From positions 1 to 13,613 of the forward strand of contig JAJYPZ010000006.1 in assembly GCA_021794855.1 (NCBI GenBank): a DNA stretch of 13,613 nucleotides, given 5' to 3'. This document shows positions 6,135-13,613 of the stretch, in pieces. The number at the start of each line of letters is the position of its first letter. The stretch's first letter is position 1. The notes beneath the pieces were generated by a model. That model did no database searches and was not told the origin of the DNA. It saw nothing but the letters and a program-made list of their open reading frames with translations. This stretch comes from Pseudomonadota bacterium (GTDB lineage: Bacteria; Pseudomonadota; Gammaproteobacteria; Burkholderiales; Sulfuriferulaceae). A program made the translations under genes and the position numbers.

Positions 6135-6763
6135 GCGAGACGTTTTGTGCAAACTGTACGGCGTGTCCGCGTCTGGCGGGATTTCTGGCGGAAGTGCGGG
6201 CCGACTTTCCGGATTATTATGCGCGGCCGGTGCCACCGTTTGGCGACGAACGTCCCTGGCTGCTGATCGTGGGCCTAGCGCCCGGGATGCATGGCGCGAA
6301 CCGTACCGGCCGTCCGTTTACCGGCGACCATGCCGGCATATTGCTGTACCAGACCTTGCATCGGTACGGTTTTGCCAGCCGGGAGCAGTCCGTCGACAGC
6401 GAAGACGGCCTGATATTGCAGGGTTGCCGCATTACCAATGCCGTCAAGTGCCTGCCGCCGGCCAATAAGCCCGAGCCCGGTGAAATCCGGCAGTGCAATA
6501 ACTATTTGGCGGCGGAATTCCGGGCGCTTCCGGCCGATATCGCGATACTGGCTCTGGGCGCTGTGGCGCATGCTGCGGTATTGATGGCGTTGGGATTGCC
6601 GCCTAAAACCCATAAATTCGGGCATGGGGCAGTCCATGCGATCGGAGACAGGCGCAAGCTGTACGACAGTTATCATTGCAGTCGTTACAATACTCAAACG
6701 CGGCGTCTGACCACAGACATGTTTCATGCGGTGTTTGCCCGGATCTGCGCCGACCGGGAATGA
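6110..6763 (+). CDS. Uracil-DNA glycosylase, family 5 (UDGb)-like
   Basis: Members of this family remove uracil, and in some cases other deaminated bases, from DNA as the first step of base-excision repair. The diagnostic motif [19 protein letters not shown] lies at 55-73. Cys16, Cys19, Cys114 and Cys129 fit the four ligands of the iron-sulfur cluster found in families 4 and 5. The second active-site loop reads [15 protein letters not shown] (187-201). The start is uncertain: GTG at 6110 (AGGA 12 bases upstream) overlaps nagZ by 25 bases. TTG at 6131 overlaps the nagZ stop as TTGA with GGGA 4 bases upstream; it would remove 7 residues without touching a motif. Either way translation is coupled to nagZ, and the TGA at 6761-6763 is followed after 8 bases by uvrC. 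The neighbourhood groups two DNA-repair genes. Substrate range cannot be told from sequence alone. Confidence 0.9.
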   Translation: MRQERDELSETFCANCTACPRLAGFLAEVRADFPDYYARPVPPFGDERPWLLIVGLAPGMHGANRTGRPFTGDHAGILLYQTLHRYGFASREQSVDSEDGLILQGCRITNAVKCLPPANKPEPGEIRQCNNYLAAEFRALPADIAILALGAVAHAAVLMALGLPPKTHKFGHGAVHAIGDRRKLYDSYHCSRYNTQTRRLTTDMFHAVFARICADRE

Positions 6764-6771
6764 GGGAAGCG

Positions 6772-8562
6772 ATGTTCGATAGTGCGCACCTGATTGCGAA
6801 TCTGCCTAATTTGCCGGGCGTTTACCGCATGCTCGGAGATGATGCCCAAGTGTTGTACGTCGGTAAAGCCGGCGATCTGCAAAAGCGCGTCGCGTCGTAT
6901 TTCCAGAAAACCGACCTGTCGCCGCGTATCCGTTTGATGGTAGGCAAGATCCGCGCCGTGGAAATTACGGTGACGCGCTCCGAATCCGAAGCCTTGATTC
7001 TGGAAAACAATCTGATCAAGGCGCTGGCGCCTCGCTATAACATACTGTTTCGCGACGACAAATCGTATCCATATCTGATGCTGTCCGGTCATGACTATCC
7101 CCGACTGGGATCATTTCGCGGCACGCCGCAAAGTCGAGACAGTTGTTTCGGCCCGTTCCCAAACGCCTACGCGGTACGCGAAAGCATCCATATCCTGCAG
7201 AAAATCTTTCGCTTGCGCACCTGCGAAGACAGCGTGTTCAATCATCGTTCGCGGCCCTGTCTGCTGCATCAGATCCAGCGTTGTACGGCGCCGTGCGTGG
7301 GGGCGATCAGCGCTTCGGATTATGCCGCCGACGTTAAAAATGCAACGCTGTTTTTGACCGGCAAGGCGAATCAGGTGTTGCAGTCGATCGGCGAAAAAAT
7401 GCAGGCGGCGGCGGAAAGAACGGAGTACGAAGTGGCGGCACTCTATCGCGATCAGCTTAAAAGCCTGACTGCCGTACGGGAAAAACAGTTTGTCGGCAGT
7501 CAAAGCCAGGTGGATGCCGACGTCATAGCCGTTGTCAGCGAACAGGGTTTGTTGTGCGTGAATCTGTTGATGATCCGGGGTGGCCGCCATCTCGGCGATC
7601 GCAGCCTGTTCCCGCAGAATGCCCAGGAAGCGAGCGTCGAGGAAGCGTTGAACGCGTTTCTCGCCCAACATTATTCCAGCATAAACATCCCGTCGCATAT
7701 CATCGTATCCGGGCCGGTAGATGCTGCGCTCGCAGCGGCGCTCAGCGAACAGGCCGGTTACAAGGTGACGATACAGAGCAGGCCCAACGGCGAGCGCAAA
7801 GGCTGGCTGCAGATGACGCTCAATAACGCGAAACTGGCTATCGCTCGCCAGGTGACGCAAAAAACCACGCAAAGCCGGCGATTGGCGGCGTTGCAGCAGG
7901 CATTGAAGATGGCCAATTTACAGCGCATCGAATGTTTCGATATCAGTCATACGCTAGGCGAAGCGACGGTCGCATCGTGCGTAGTCTACGATCAGGAAAG
8001 CATGCAGCCCGGACAATACCGGCGCTTTAATATTCAGGGCATCGTTGCCGGAGACGATTATGCCGCGATGCGCGACGCCATTACCCGGCGCTATCGCAGA
8101 ATTCAGCAGGCGGAAGGCAAATTTCCGGATCTGGTTCTGATCGACGGCGGCGTGGGCCAACTGAATATCGCCGCCGAAGTGATGGCCGAGCTCGGTATCG
8201 ACGAAATCATGCTGATCGGGGTCGCCAAGGGAGTCGAACGTAAAGCCGGCATGGAGCAGCTGATTGCCGTAAGCGGCGAAGCGACGCGTTTGCCGGCCGA
8301 TGACCCGGCTCTGCATCTGATCCAGCAGATCCGCGACGAAGCGCATCGTTTTGCGATTACCGGACACCGAGCGCGGCGCGGTAAAGCGCGCACTACTTCC
8401 ACACTCGAAAATATAGCCGGAATAGGGCCGAAACGGCGGCAAAAACTGCTCGAAACCTTTGGCGGCATGCGGGAATTAAAGAATGCGGGAATAGAGGAAA
8501 TAGCTACTGTCGCAGGCATAAGCCGCAGTCTCGCGGAGCAAATTTATAATGAATTGCATTGA
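6772..8562 (+). CDS. uvrC: Excinuclease ABC subunit C
   Basis: UvrC makes both cuts around a DNA lesion after UvrA and UvrB have marked it, in nucleotide excision repair. The 596-residue product is close to the 610 of E. coli. It begins with the GIY-YIG nuclease (GVYRM, VLYVGKA), which makes the 3' cut. A UVR motif region that binds UvrB follows at about 200-236. Next comes the RNase H-like domain for the 5' cut, with Asp390 (FDISHT), Asp428/Asp429 (GDDYAAM), Asp458 (LIDGG) and His525 in the expected places. It ends in tandem helix-hairpin-helix motifs (ENIAGIGPKRRQKLLE and a second copy). I chose the ATG at 6772, with AGGGA 5 bases upstream. An in-frame ATG at 6760, overlapping the glycosylase stop, and still earlier starts would add residues unlike the family. 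Confidence 0.97.
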   Translation: MFDSAHLIANLPNLPGVYRMLGDDAQVLYVGKAGDLQKRVASYFQKTDLSPRIRLMVGKIRAVEITVTRSESEALILENNLIKALAPRYNILFRDDKSYPYLMLSGHDYPRLGSFRGTPQSRDSCFGPFPNAYAVRESIHILQKIFRLRTCEDSVFNHRSRPCLLHQIQRCTAPCVGAISASDYAADVKNATLFLTGKANQVLQSIGEKMQAAAERTEYEVAALYRDQLKSLTAVREKQFVGSQSQVDADVIAVVSEQGLLCVNLLMIRGGRHLGDRSLFPQNAQEASVEEALNAFLAQHYSSINIPSHIIVSGPVDAALAAALSEQAGYKVTIQSRPNGERKGWLQMTLNNAKLAIARQVTQKTTQSRRLAALQQALKMANLQRIECFDISHTLGEATVASCVVYDQESMQPGQYRRFNIQGIVAGDDYAAMRDAITRRYRRIQQAEGKFPDLVLIDGGVGQLNIAAEVMAELGIDEIMLIGVAKGVERKAGMEQLIAVSGEATRLPADDPALHLIQQIRDEAHRFAITGHRARRGKARTTSTLENIAGIGPKRRQKLLETFGGMRELKNAGIEEIATVAGISRSLAEQIYNELH

Positions 8563-8627
8563 CGCGCCTTTAGTCCGGGGAGCGCATAGGTTAGAATAGC
8601 GGTTCGTTATGACCCGGTTATGAAATT

Positions 8628-9197
8628 ATGCCGCTTAATGTACCTAATTTGCTGACCTGGTTACGCATACTGCTTATCCCTCTGGTAGTAGCGGTTTTCT
8701 ATTTGCCGACGAAGTGGCTGGATTTGCGCGAGATGAATCTTCTGGCAGCCGCCATGTTCGGTATCGCCGCGATTACCGATTGGCTGGACGGCTATTTTGC
8801 ACGCATGCTGAATCAGTCTTCGGCGTTCGGAGCATTTCTCGACCCGGTGGCCGATAAATTGATGGTGGTTGCGGCTTTGATCGTACTGGTCCAGTTGCGG
8901 CGGGTAGATGCTTTGATTGCATTGATCATCATTGGCCGCGAAATAACTATTTCCGCTTTGCGGGAGTGGATGGCGAGCATCGGAGCGCAAGCCAGCGTTG
9001 CCGTATCGGTAATAGGTAAATTCAAAACGGCATTCCAGATGCTGGCTATTTTATTATTGCTGTTCCATGAAAATGTACTGGGCCTCGATATACAGCGTAT
9101 CGGCACCTGGCTGATCTGGATGGCGTCCATACTGACTTTGTGGTCGATGATATATTATCTGCATCGCGCTATCCCTGAAGTAATTCGTCATCGTTAA
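8628..9197 (+). CDS. pgsA: CDP-diacylglycerol-glycerol-3-phosphate 3-phosphatidyltransferase
   Basis: PgsA joins CDP-diacylglycerol and glycerol 3-phosphate to make phosphatidylglycerol phosphate, the committed step to phosphatidylglycerol and cardiolipin in the inner membrane. The 189 residues (182 in E. coli) contain a complete CDP-alcohol phosphotransferase signature, D-x2-D-G-x2-A-R-x8-G-x3-D-x3-D, with Asp51, Asp54, Gly55, Ala58, Arg59, Gly68, Asp72 and Asp76. Several hydrophobic segments flank it, as expected for a polytopic enzyme. It follows uvrC by 65 bases, a pairing seen widely in proteobacteria. No clear Shine-Dalgarno sequence precedes the ATG at 8628, but the family-like MPLNVPNLLTWLRILLIP start supports it. 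The TAA is followed after 9 bases by kup. Confidence 0.96.
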   Translation: MPLNVPNLLTWLRILLIPLVVAVFYLPTKWLDLREMNLLAAAMFGIAAITDWLDGYFARMLNQSSAFGAFLDPVADKLMVVAALIVLVQLRRVDALIALIIIGREITISALREWMASIGAQASVAVSVIGKFKTAFQMLAILLLLFHENVLGLDIQRIGTWLIWMASILTLWSMIYYLHRAIPEVIRHR

Positions 9198-9206
9198 GGA
9201 AATCTT

Positions 9207-11117
9207 ATGCAATCAGCAATTCCGGCTAATTCTTCCAGTTCGCGAGATATCGTCAACAAGCAAAGTTTAGCCGCGCTGTCCATTGCTGCCGCAGGAATCG
9301 TATACGGCGATATCGGTACCAGCCCTTTGTATGCGCTGCAAACGGTTTTTAGCAGCGAACACGGCATAAACGCCAATTATGTTGACGTGCTGGGCGTATT
9401 ATCCTTGGTATTCTGGTCTTTGCTGATCGTGGTGTCGCTTAAATTCGTCGTATTTATCATGCGCGCCGATAATAAGGGCGAAGGCGGTATTATGGCGCTG
9501 ATTGCATTGATGCAGCGCGTTCTCGCACCCGATGCGCCGATACGCAGGACGTTTCTGATCCTGGGATTATTCGGGGCCGCTCTATTTTTCGGCGACGGTA
9601 TCATTACTCCGGCCATTTCCGTATTGTCTGCGGTGGAAGGACTGGAAGTCGGGGCTCCCGGACTCAAAACGTTCGTGATACCTGTTTCTATAGGCATATT
9701 GGTGGCCCTGTTTTTTATCCAGCGTAAAGGCACCGCCACGGTGGGGATTTTATTCGGACCTATCATGTTGATATGGTTTGCGATTCTGGCGATTCTGGGC
9801 GGCCTGGAGATTTATCGTTATCCCGCCGTGCTGCATGCGCTCAATCCCGGCTATGCGGTTGATTTTCTTGTCAATCATAAAGTGAAGGGGTTTCTGTCTC
9901 TGGGCGCTGTCGTATTGACGGTAACCGGTGCCGAAGCCTTGTATGCCGATATGGGGCATTTCGGCAAAACGCCGATCCGCCTGGCTTGGTTTCTGTTTGT
10001 GCTGCCAGCTTTATTGCTGAATTATTTCGGTCAGGGCGCGATGATGATCCTGGACCCGAGTACCGCAGCGAATCCTTTCTACGCGCTCTCGCCGAAGTGG
10101 GCACTGTACCCGATGGTGGGATTGTCGACGGTGGCGACCGTGATCGCTTCGCAAGCGGTGATCTCGGGCGTATTTTCCATGACGCATCAGGCGACGCAGC
10201 TAGGCTTCATGCCACGCATGAACGTCGTACATACTTCGGCACGGCAGATGGGGCAGATTTATGTGCCGATTATGAACTGGGTTATGATGCTGGGCGTTAT
10301 CGCTCTTATTTTCGGTTTCCAGTCGTCCAGTAATCTGGGGTGGGCGTACGGTCTGGCGGTCACCGGCACGATTGCGATAGATACCTTGCTGGTGTTCGCG
10401 GTAGCACGCGGATTATGGAAATGGAATTGGACTTATATTATTATCGGTGCGACGTTTTTTCTGATCATCGATCTGGCGTTTCTGGGCGCGAATCTGGTCA
10501 AGATATTTGAAGGAGGATGGTTTCCTCTTGCCGTCGGCACCTTTATGTTTACGCTCATGACTACCTGGAAGCGCGGACGAGAGATACTTGCGCAGCGGCA
10601 ACAGGCGCAGTCCATTACCCTGAAGCCTTTCCTTGCCGGGCTGGCGTCACATCCGCCGTTGCGGGTCCCCGGCACGGCGGTGTTTCTGACGACGAATCTG
10701 GATAATGTGCCTCATGCCATGTTGCATAATCTGGTGCATAATAAAGTCATCCATGAAACCGTATTGTTTTTGACAGTTAAAATCAAGGACGAACCGTGGG
10801 TGGACGATGCCGATCGCATATTGCTCGAAGTGTTGGGCGACGAATTCTATCGCGTGACCGTCAATTACGGTTTCAAGGACGGCCCCGATTTGCCCATGGC
10901 ATTAGCCGGCGTTAAAATTCGCGGAGTCGCGCTAAACCTGATGGAAACTTCTTTTTTCCTGAGTCGCGAAACACTGATTACGACCGCGATGCCGGGCATG
11001 GCGCCGTGGCGGGAGAAGCTGTTTGTCAGCATGGCTCGCAACGGCAGCAGCGCCACGGCTTTCTTTCATATTCCGACCAATCGGGTGATTGAGTTGGGGA
11101 CGCAAGTGGAGCTCTGA
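9207..11117 (+). CDS. kup: Low-affinity potassium transporter Kup
   Basis: Kup (TrkD) takes up K+ across the inner membrane, probably together with protons. The 636-residue product is near the 622 of E. coli Kup. The hallmark [12 protein letters not shown] lies at 33-44. It is followed by [36 protein letters not shown], and a run of about 12 hydrophobic segments to around residue 450. The remaining C-terminal part is a cytoplasmic domain beginning near [10 protein letters not shown]. The ATG at 9207 has AAGGA 6 bases upstream, which itself overlaps the pgsA stop. The TGA shares one base with the ATG of def (TGATG), so kup and def are coupled. Confidence 0.97.
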   Translation: MQSAIPANSSSSRDIVNKQSLAALSIAAAGIVYGDIGTSPLYALQTVFSSEHGINANYVDVLGVLSLVFWSLLIVVSLKFVVFIMRADNKGEGGIMALIALMQRVLAPDAPIRRTFLILGLFGAALFFGDGIITPAISVLSAVEGLEVGAPGLKTFVIPVSIGILVALFFIQRKGTATVGILFGPIMLIWFAILAILGGLEIYRYPAVLHALNPGYAVDFLVNHKVKGFLSLGAVVLTVTGAEALYADMGHFGKTPIRLAWFLFVLPALLLNYFGQGAMMILDPSTAANPFYALSPKWALYPMVGLSTVATVIASQAVISGVFSMTHQATQLGFMPRMNVVHTSARQMGQIYVPIMNWVMMLGVIALIFGFQSSSNLGWAYGLAVTGTIAIDTLLVFAVARGLWKWNWTYIIIGATFFLIIDLAFLGANLVKIFEGGWFPLAVGTFMFTLMTTWKRGREILAQRQQAQSITLKPFLAGLASHPPLRVPGTAVFLTTNLDNVPHAMLHNLVHNKVIHETVLFLTVKIKDEPWVDDADRILLEVLGDEFYRVTVNYGFKDGPDLPMALAGVKIRGVALNLMETSFFLSRETLITTAMPGMAPWREKLFVSMARNGSSATAFFHIPTNRVIELGTQVEL

Positions 11118-11656
11118 TGGCGGTCCGGCGCGTTTTGAAGATGGGCGAACCGAGTCTGCTGCAGGCATCGGAGCCGGTGAGCGCATTCGATACCGCAGCG
11201 CTGCACGAGTTGATCGGCGATATGCGCGATACGATGCAGGCCCTGAATGGAGCGGGTCTGGCCGCTCCGCAAATCGGCACTGGTTTGCAAGTGGTGATTT
11301 TCAGCGTGGCGAATAATCCGCGTTATCCCGATGCCGAACCGGTGCCTGAGACCGTGCTGATAAACCCGGTTCTGACCATGCTGGAAGAAGAGCAGGAAGA
11401 GGGCTGGGAAGGCTGTCTGTCGCTGCCGGGCATGAGGGGTCTGGTGCCGCGTTATGCGCGTTTGCGCTACCGGGGTTTCGATCAGTACGGACACGAAATA
11501 GATCGCATCGCAGAAGGATTTCATGCGCGTGTCGTACAGCATGAAGTCGATCATCTGTTTGGTGTTTTGTACCCGATGCGGATCCGGGATTTACGCTACT
11601 TCGGTTATACCGATGTGTTGTTTCCGCATCTCGATACGGCGATATCCGACGATTAA
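11117..11656 (+). CDS. def: Peptide deformylase
   Basis: Peptide deformylase removes the formyl group from the first methionine of new proteins. The 179-residue product carries all three conserved motifs: GAGLAAPQ (45-52, with Gln52), EGCLSLPG with the metal ligand Cys100, and QHEVDHL (141-147) with metal ligands His142 and His146 and catalytic Glu143. The ATG overlaps the kup stop by one base. It is placed between kup and dnaE and not beside fmt as in many genomes, so it may be one of two deformylases in this organism; that cannot be checked here. The C-terminus ([13 protein letters not shown]) resembles the extended form seen in many betaproteobacterial second copies. Confidence 0.95.
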   Translation: MAVRRVLKMGEPSLLQASEPVSAFDTAALHELIGDMRDTMQALNGAGLAAPQIGTGLQVVIFSVANNPRYPDAEPVPETVLINPVLTMLEEEQEEGWEGCLSLPGMRGLVPRYARLRYRGFDQYGHEIDRIAEGFHARVVQHEVDHLFGVLYPMRIRDLRYFGYTDVLFPHLDTAISDD

Positions 11657-11716
11657 CCATGATGAAGCGGCTGCTCCGCACGCTACGGTGACTTGCCGCC
11701 GGATTTTTCCCTGACT

Positions 11717-13613
11717 ATGTCTTTACCCCAATTCGTACATTTGCGACTGCATTCGGAATATTCCATCACCGATGGCATACTGCGTATCGACGATGCCGTT
11801 GCGCGCGCCAAAAGCGATGACATGGCGGCACTGGCGCTGACCGATTTATCGAATGTGTTCGGTTTGGTCAAGTTTTATCAGGCAGCGCGCAGTAAGGGTA
11901 TCAAGGCGATAGCGGGATGCGATGTCTGGGTGAGCAATGAGATCGATCGTGATCGACCGGCGCGGTTGTTGTTATTGGTGCAGAATTTAGCCGGTTATCG
12001 CACTTTATCCGAACTGCTTACCCGCGCATATCGCGAAAATCGGGTGCGAGGTCGCGCCGAACTGCGTTTTTCCTGGCTGGAGGAAACCGGGACCGAAGGC
12101 TTGATCGCTTTGTCGGGCGCGCAACTGGGCGATGTCGGTCAGGCTTTGCTGTCCGATAACGAAGCCGGCGCAATGCGCATGGCCAGCCGATGGACGGCTT
12201 TATTTCCCGACCGGTATTATCTGGAGATTCAACGCACCGGTTTGTCCGATGCGGAAAACTGTTTGCGGCTGAGCTTGCCGCTGGCGGAGAAGCTGGATTT
12301 GCCGGTTGTCGCCACGCATCCGGTACAATTTCTCGACAGCACGGATTACAAGGCGCACGAGGCTCGCGTCTGTATTGCCGAAGGCGCGCTGCTGGGCGAT
12401 CGCAGACGCCAGCGGCTTTTTACCGAAGCGCAGTATTTTAAAACCCAGGCCGAAATGGGCGAACTGTTTGCCGATTTGCCGCAAGCGCTGGCAAATAGCG
12501 TGGAAATTGCGCAACGCTGTTCGCTTAATCTCGAACTGGGCGTCAGTAAATTACCTCAATTTCCGACCCCGGAAGGCATGACGCTGGACGATTTCCTGCG
12601 CCAGCGCGCAACCGAGGGGCTGACAGCGCGGATGCGGATATTGTTTCCGGATCCTGCGGCGCGCGCCGCTCGCGAACAAGAGTACCAGTCGCGCTTATCG
12701 TTCGAGCTCGACATGATCATCAAAATGGGCTTCCCGGGCTACTTTCTGATCGTTGCCGATTTCATCAACTGGGCCAAGAACAACGGCGTGCCGGTAGGTC
12801 CTGGGCGCGGGTCGGGGGCCGGATCGCTGGTTGCTTACGTGCTGGGGATTACCGATCTCGACCCGTTGCCCTACGATCTGCTGTTCGAGCGCTTTCTGAA
12901 TCCGGAACGCGTTTCCATGCCCGACTTCGACGTCGATTTCTGTCAGGACGGCCGCGAACGGGTGATCAATTACGTCAAGGAAAAATACGGTCGCGAAGCG
13001 GTATCGCAGATCGTCACCTTCGGCACGCTGGGTTCCAAGTCGGTGATCCGCGACGTCGGCCGGGTGCTGGATCTGCCTTATAATTTATGCGATCAGCTGT
13101 CCAAACAGATCCCCATGGACGGCGTCAAGCCGGTGTCTTTGAGCAAGGCGCTGGAACTCGAACCGCAGTTGAAAGAGCGCTACGACAACGAAGAGGACGT
13201 ACACGAACTCTTCGATCTGGCGCGGAAGCTGGAAGACCTGACTCGCAACGTCGGCATGCATGCCGGCGGCGTATTGATCGCGCCCGGCAAGATCAGCGAT
13301 TTCTGTCCGGTGTACATCGCCGACGGATCGGATTCGGCGGTGTCGCAATTCGACAAGGACGACGTGGAAAAAGCCGGGCTGGTCAAATTCGACTTCCTCG
13401 GTTTGCGCACGCTGACGATTCTGGACTGGGCGATGCATTACGTGGCGCGATTGTCGCCCGACGGCAAAGCACCCTTCAGTCTGGAAACCTTACCGCTTAA
13501 CGACCGGGGCAGTTACGGTTTGCTCAAATCGTGCAAGACTACCGCCGTATTCCAGCTCGAATCGCGCGGCATGAAGGATCTGATCCGCCGCCTGCAGCCA
13601 GATTGCTTCGAGG
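11717..13613 (+). CDS. dnaE: DNA polymerase III alpha subunit, 5' part only
   Basis: DnaE is the replicative polymerase subunit. The frame runs from the ATG at 11717 off the end of the window: 632 codons of roughly 1150 expected. It starts with the PHP domain (FVHLRLHSEYSITDG). The palm and fingers follow, with GPGRGSGAGSL at 361-371 and PDFDVDF carrying Asp403 and Asp405. Then come FGTLGSKSVIRDVGRVL, NVGMHAGGVLIAP, and KFDFLGLRTLTI with Asp559. The three Asp match Asp401, Asp403 and Asp555 of E. coli. No stop or frameshift was met on reading through. The N-terminus and the sequence around the first 60 residues look betaproteobacterial. The 60 bases after def show no clear terminator and only a weak ribosome site, so its promoter is not identified. 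Confidence 0.97.
   Translation, partial: MSLPQFVHLRLHSEYSITDGILRIDDAVARAKSDDMAALALTDLSNVFGLVKFYQAARSKGIKAIAGCDVWVSNEIDRDRPARLLLLVQNLAGYRTLSELLTRAYRENRVRGRAELRFSWLEETGTEGLIALSGAQLGDVGQALLSDNEAGAMRMASRWTALFPDRYYLEIQRTGLSDAENCLRLSLPLAEKLDLPVVATHPVQFLDSTDYKAHEARVCIAEGALLGDRRRQRLFTEAQYFKTQAEMGELFADLPQALANSVEIAQRCSLNLELGVSKLPQFPTPEGMTLDDFLRQRATEGLTARMRILFPDPAARAAREQEYQSRLSFELDMIIKMGFPGYFLIVADFINWAKNNGVPVGPGRGSGAGSLVAYVLGITDLDPLPYDLLFERFLNPERVSMPDFDVDFCQDGRERVINYVKEKYGREAVSQIVTFGTLGSKSVIRDVGRVLDLPYNLCDQLSKQIPMDGVKPVSLSKALELEPQLKERYDNEEDVHELFDLARKLEDLTRNVGMHAGGVLIAPGKISDFCPVYIADGSDSAVSQFDKDDVEKAGLVKFDFLGLRTLTILDWAMHYVARLSPDGKAPFSLETLPLNDRGSYGLLKSCKTTAVFQLESRGMKDLIRRLQPDCFE

Noticed and set aside
6676..6771. 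Longer uvrC start that adds 32 residues
   Set aside because: The extra residues lie within the glycosylase gene and do not resemble UvrC; the ATG at 6772 has a good ribosome site.
7111..7872. A 253-codon - strand frame inside uvrC
   Set aside because: It is antisense to a clear, full-length uvrC with all catalytic residues; long antisense frames are expected from its codon pattern.
8559..8597. Possible pgsA promoter (TTGACG and TAGAAT)
   Set aside because: The two boxes are 27 bases apart, far outside the usual spacing, and no other pair fits.
11657..11716. Possible terminator between def and dnaE (GCGGC...GCCGC then TTTTT)
   Set aside because: The arms are only five bases and about 25 bases apart with poor inner pairing, so a stable hairpin is doubtful.

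Overview
The window reads as chromosomal DNA of a Gram-negative proteobacterium. It is most likely a betaproteobacterium of the Nitrosomonadales type. That placement is an inference from three things: the style of the DnaE N-terminus, the acpS-nagZ pairing, and a PEP-CTERM exported protein. No search was run. Most of it is tightly packed housekeeping DNA on the + strand, with one inserted block on the - strand.

Layout. Positions 1-475 hold the 3' end of a PEP-CTERM protein gene, closed by a strong intrinsic terminator (499-520). A leader with a consensus -10 box follows, then an intact acpS (706-1083). Just after acpS come the first 39 bases of nagZ, and then homology to nagZ stops abruptly at 1118. 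From there to about 4800 lies an insert: on the - strand, an FdhF/YdeP-family molybdopterin oxidoreductase gene followed at 3 bases by fdhD, its likely cofactor-sulfuration partner, plus a roughly 430-base AT-rich upstream region with several inverted repeats. At about 4801 the interrupted locus resumes with a broken second acpS 3' end (4801-5046), then intact nagZ. The rest is a + strand run: family-5-like uracil-DNA glycosylase, uvrC, pgsA, kup, def and the first 632 codons of dnaE. Gaps are short or overlapping, which suggests co-transcription in several blocks.

Main observation. The oxidoreductase cassette is bracketed by direct copies of the acpS 3' end/nagZ 5' end (837-1118 and 4801-5081). 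The last 98 bases of the copies differ at one position, whereas their left parts are clearly diverged but still encode similar protein. This looks like single-crossover integration, or mosaic exchange with a relative's acpS, that inserted the cassette between two genes while leaving one complete copy of each. Recombination across the near-identical tract would remove 3963 bases and restore a normal acpS-nagZ junction.

The remaining genes cover phosphopantetheinylation of acyl carrier protein (acpS), peptidoglycan recycling (nagZ), uracil and nucleotide excision repair (UDG, uvrC), phosphatidylglycerol synthesis (pgsA), potassium uptake (kup), N-formyl removal from new proteins (def) and replication (dnaE). 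I found no tRNA, rRNA, CRISPR array or intact transposase gene.
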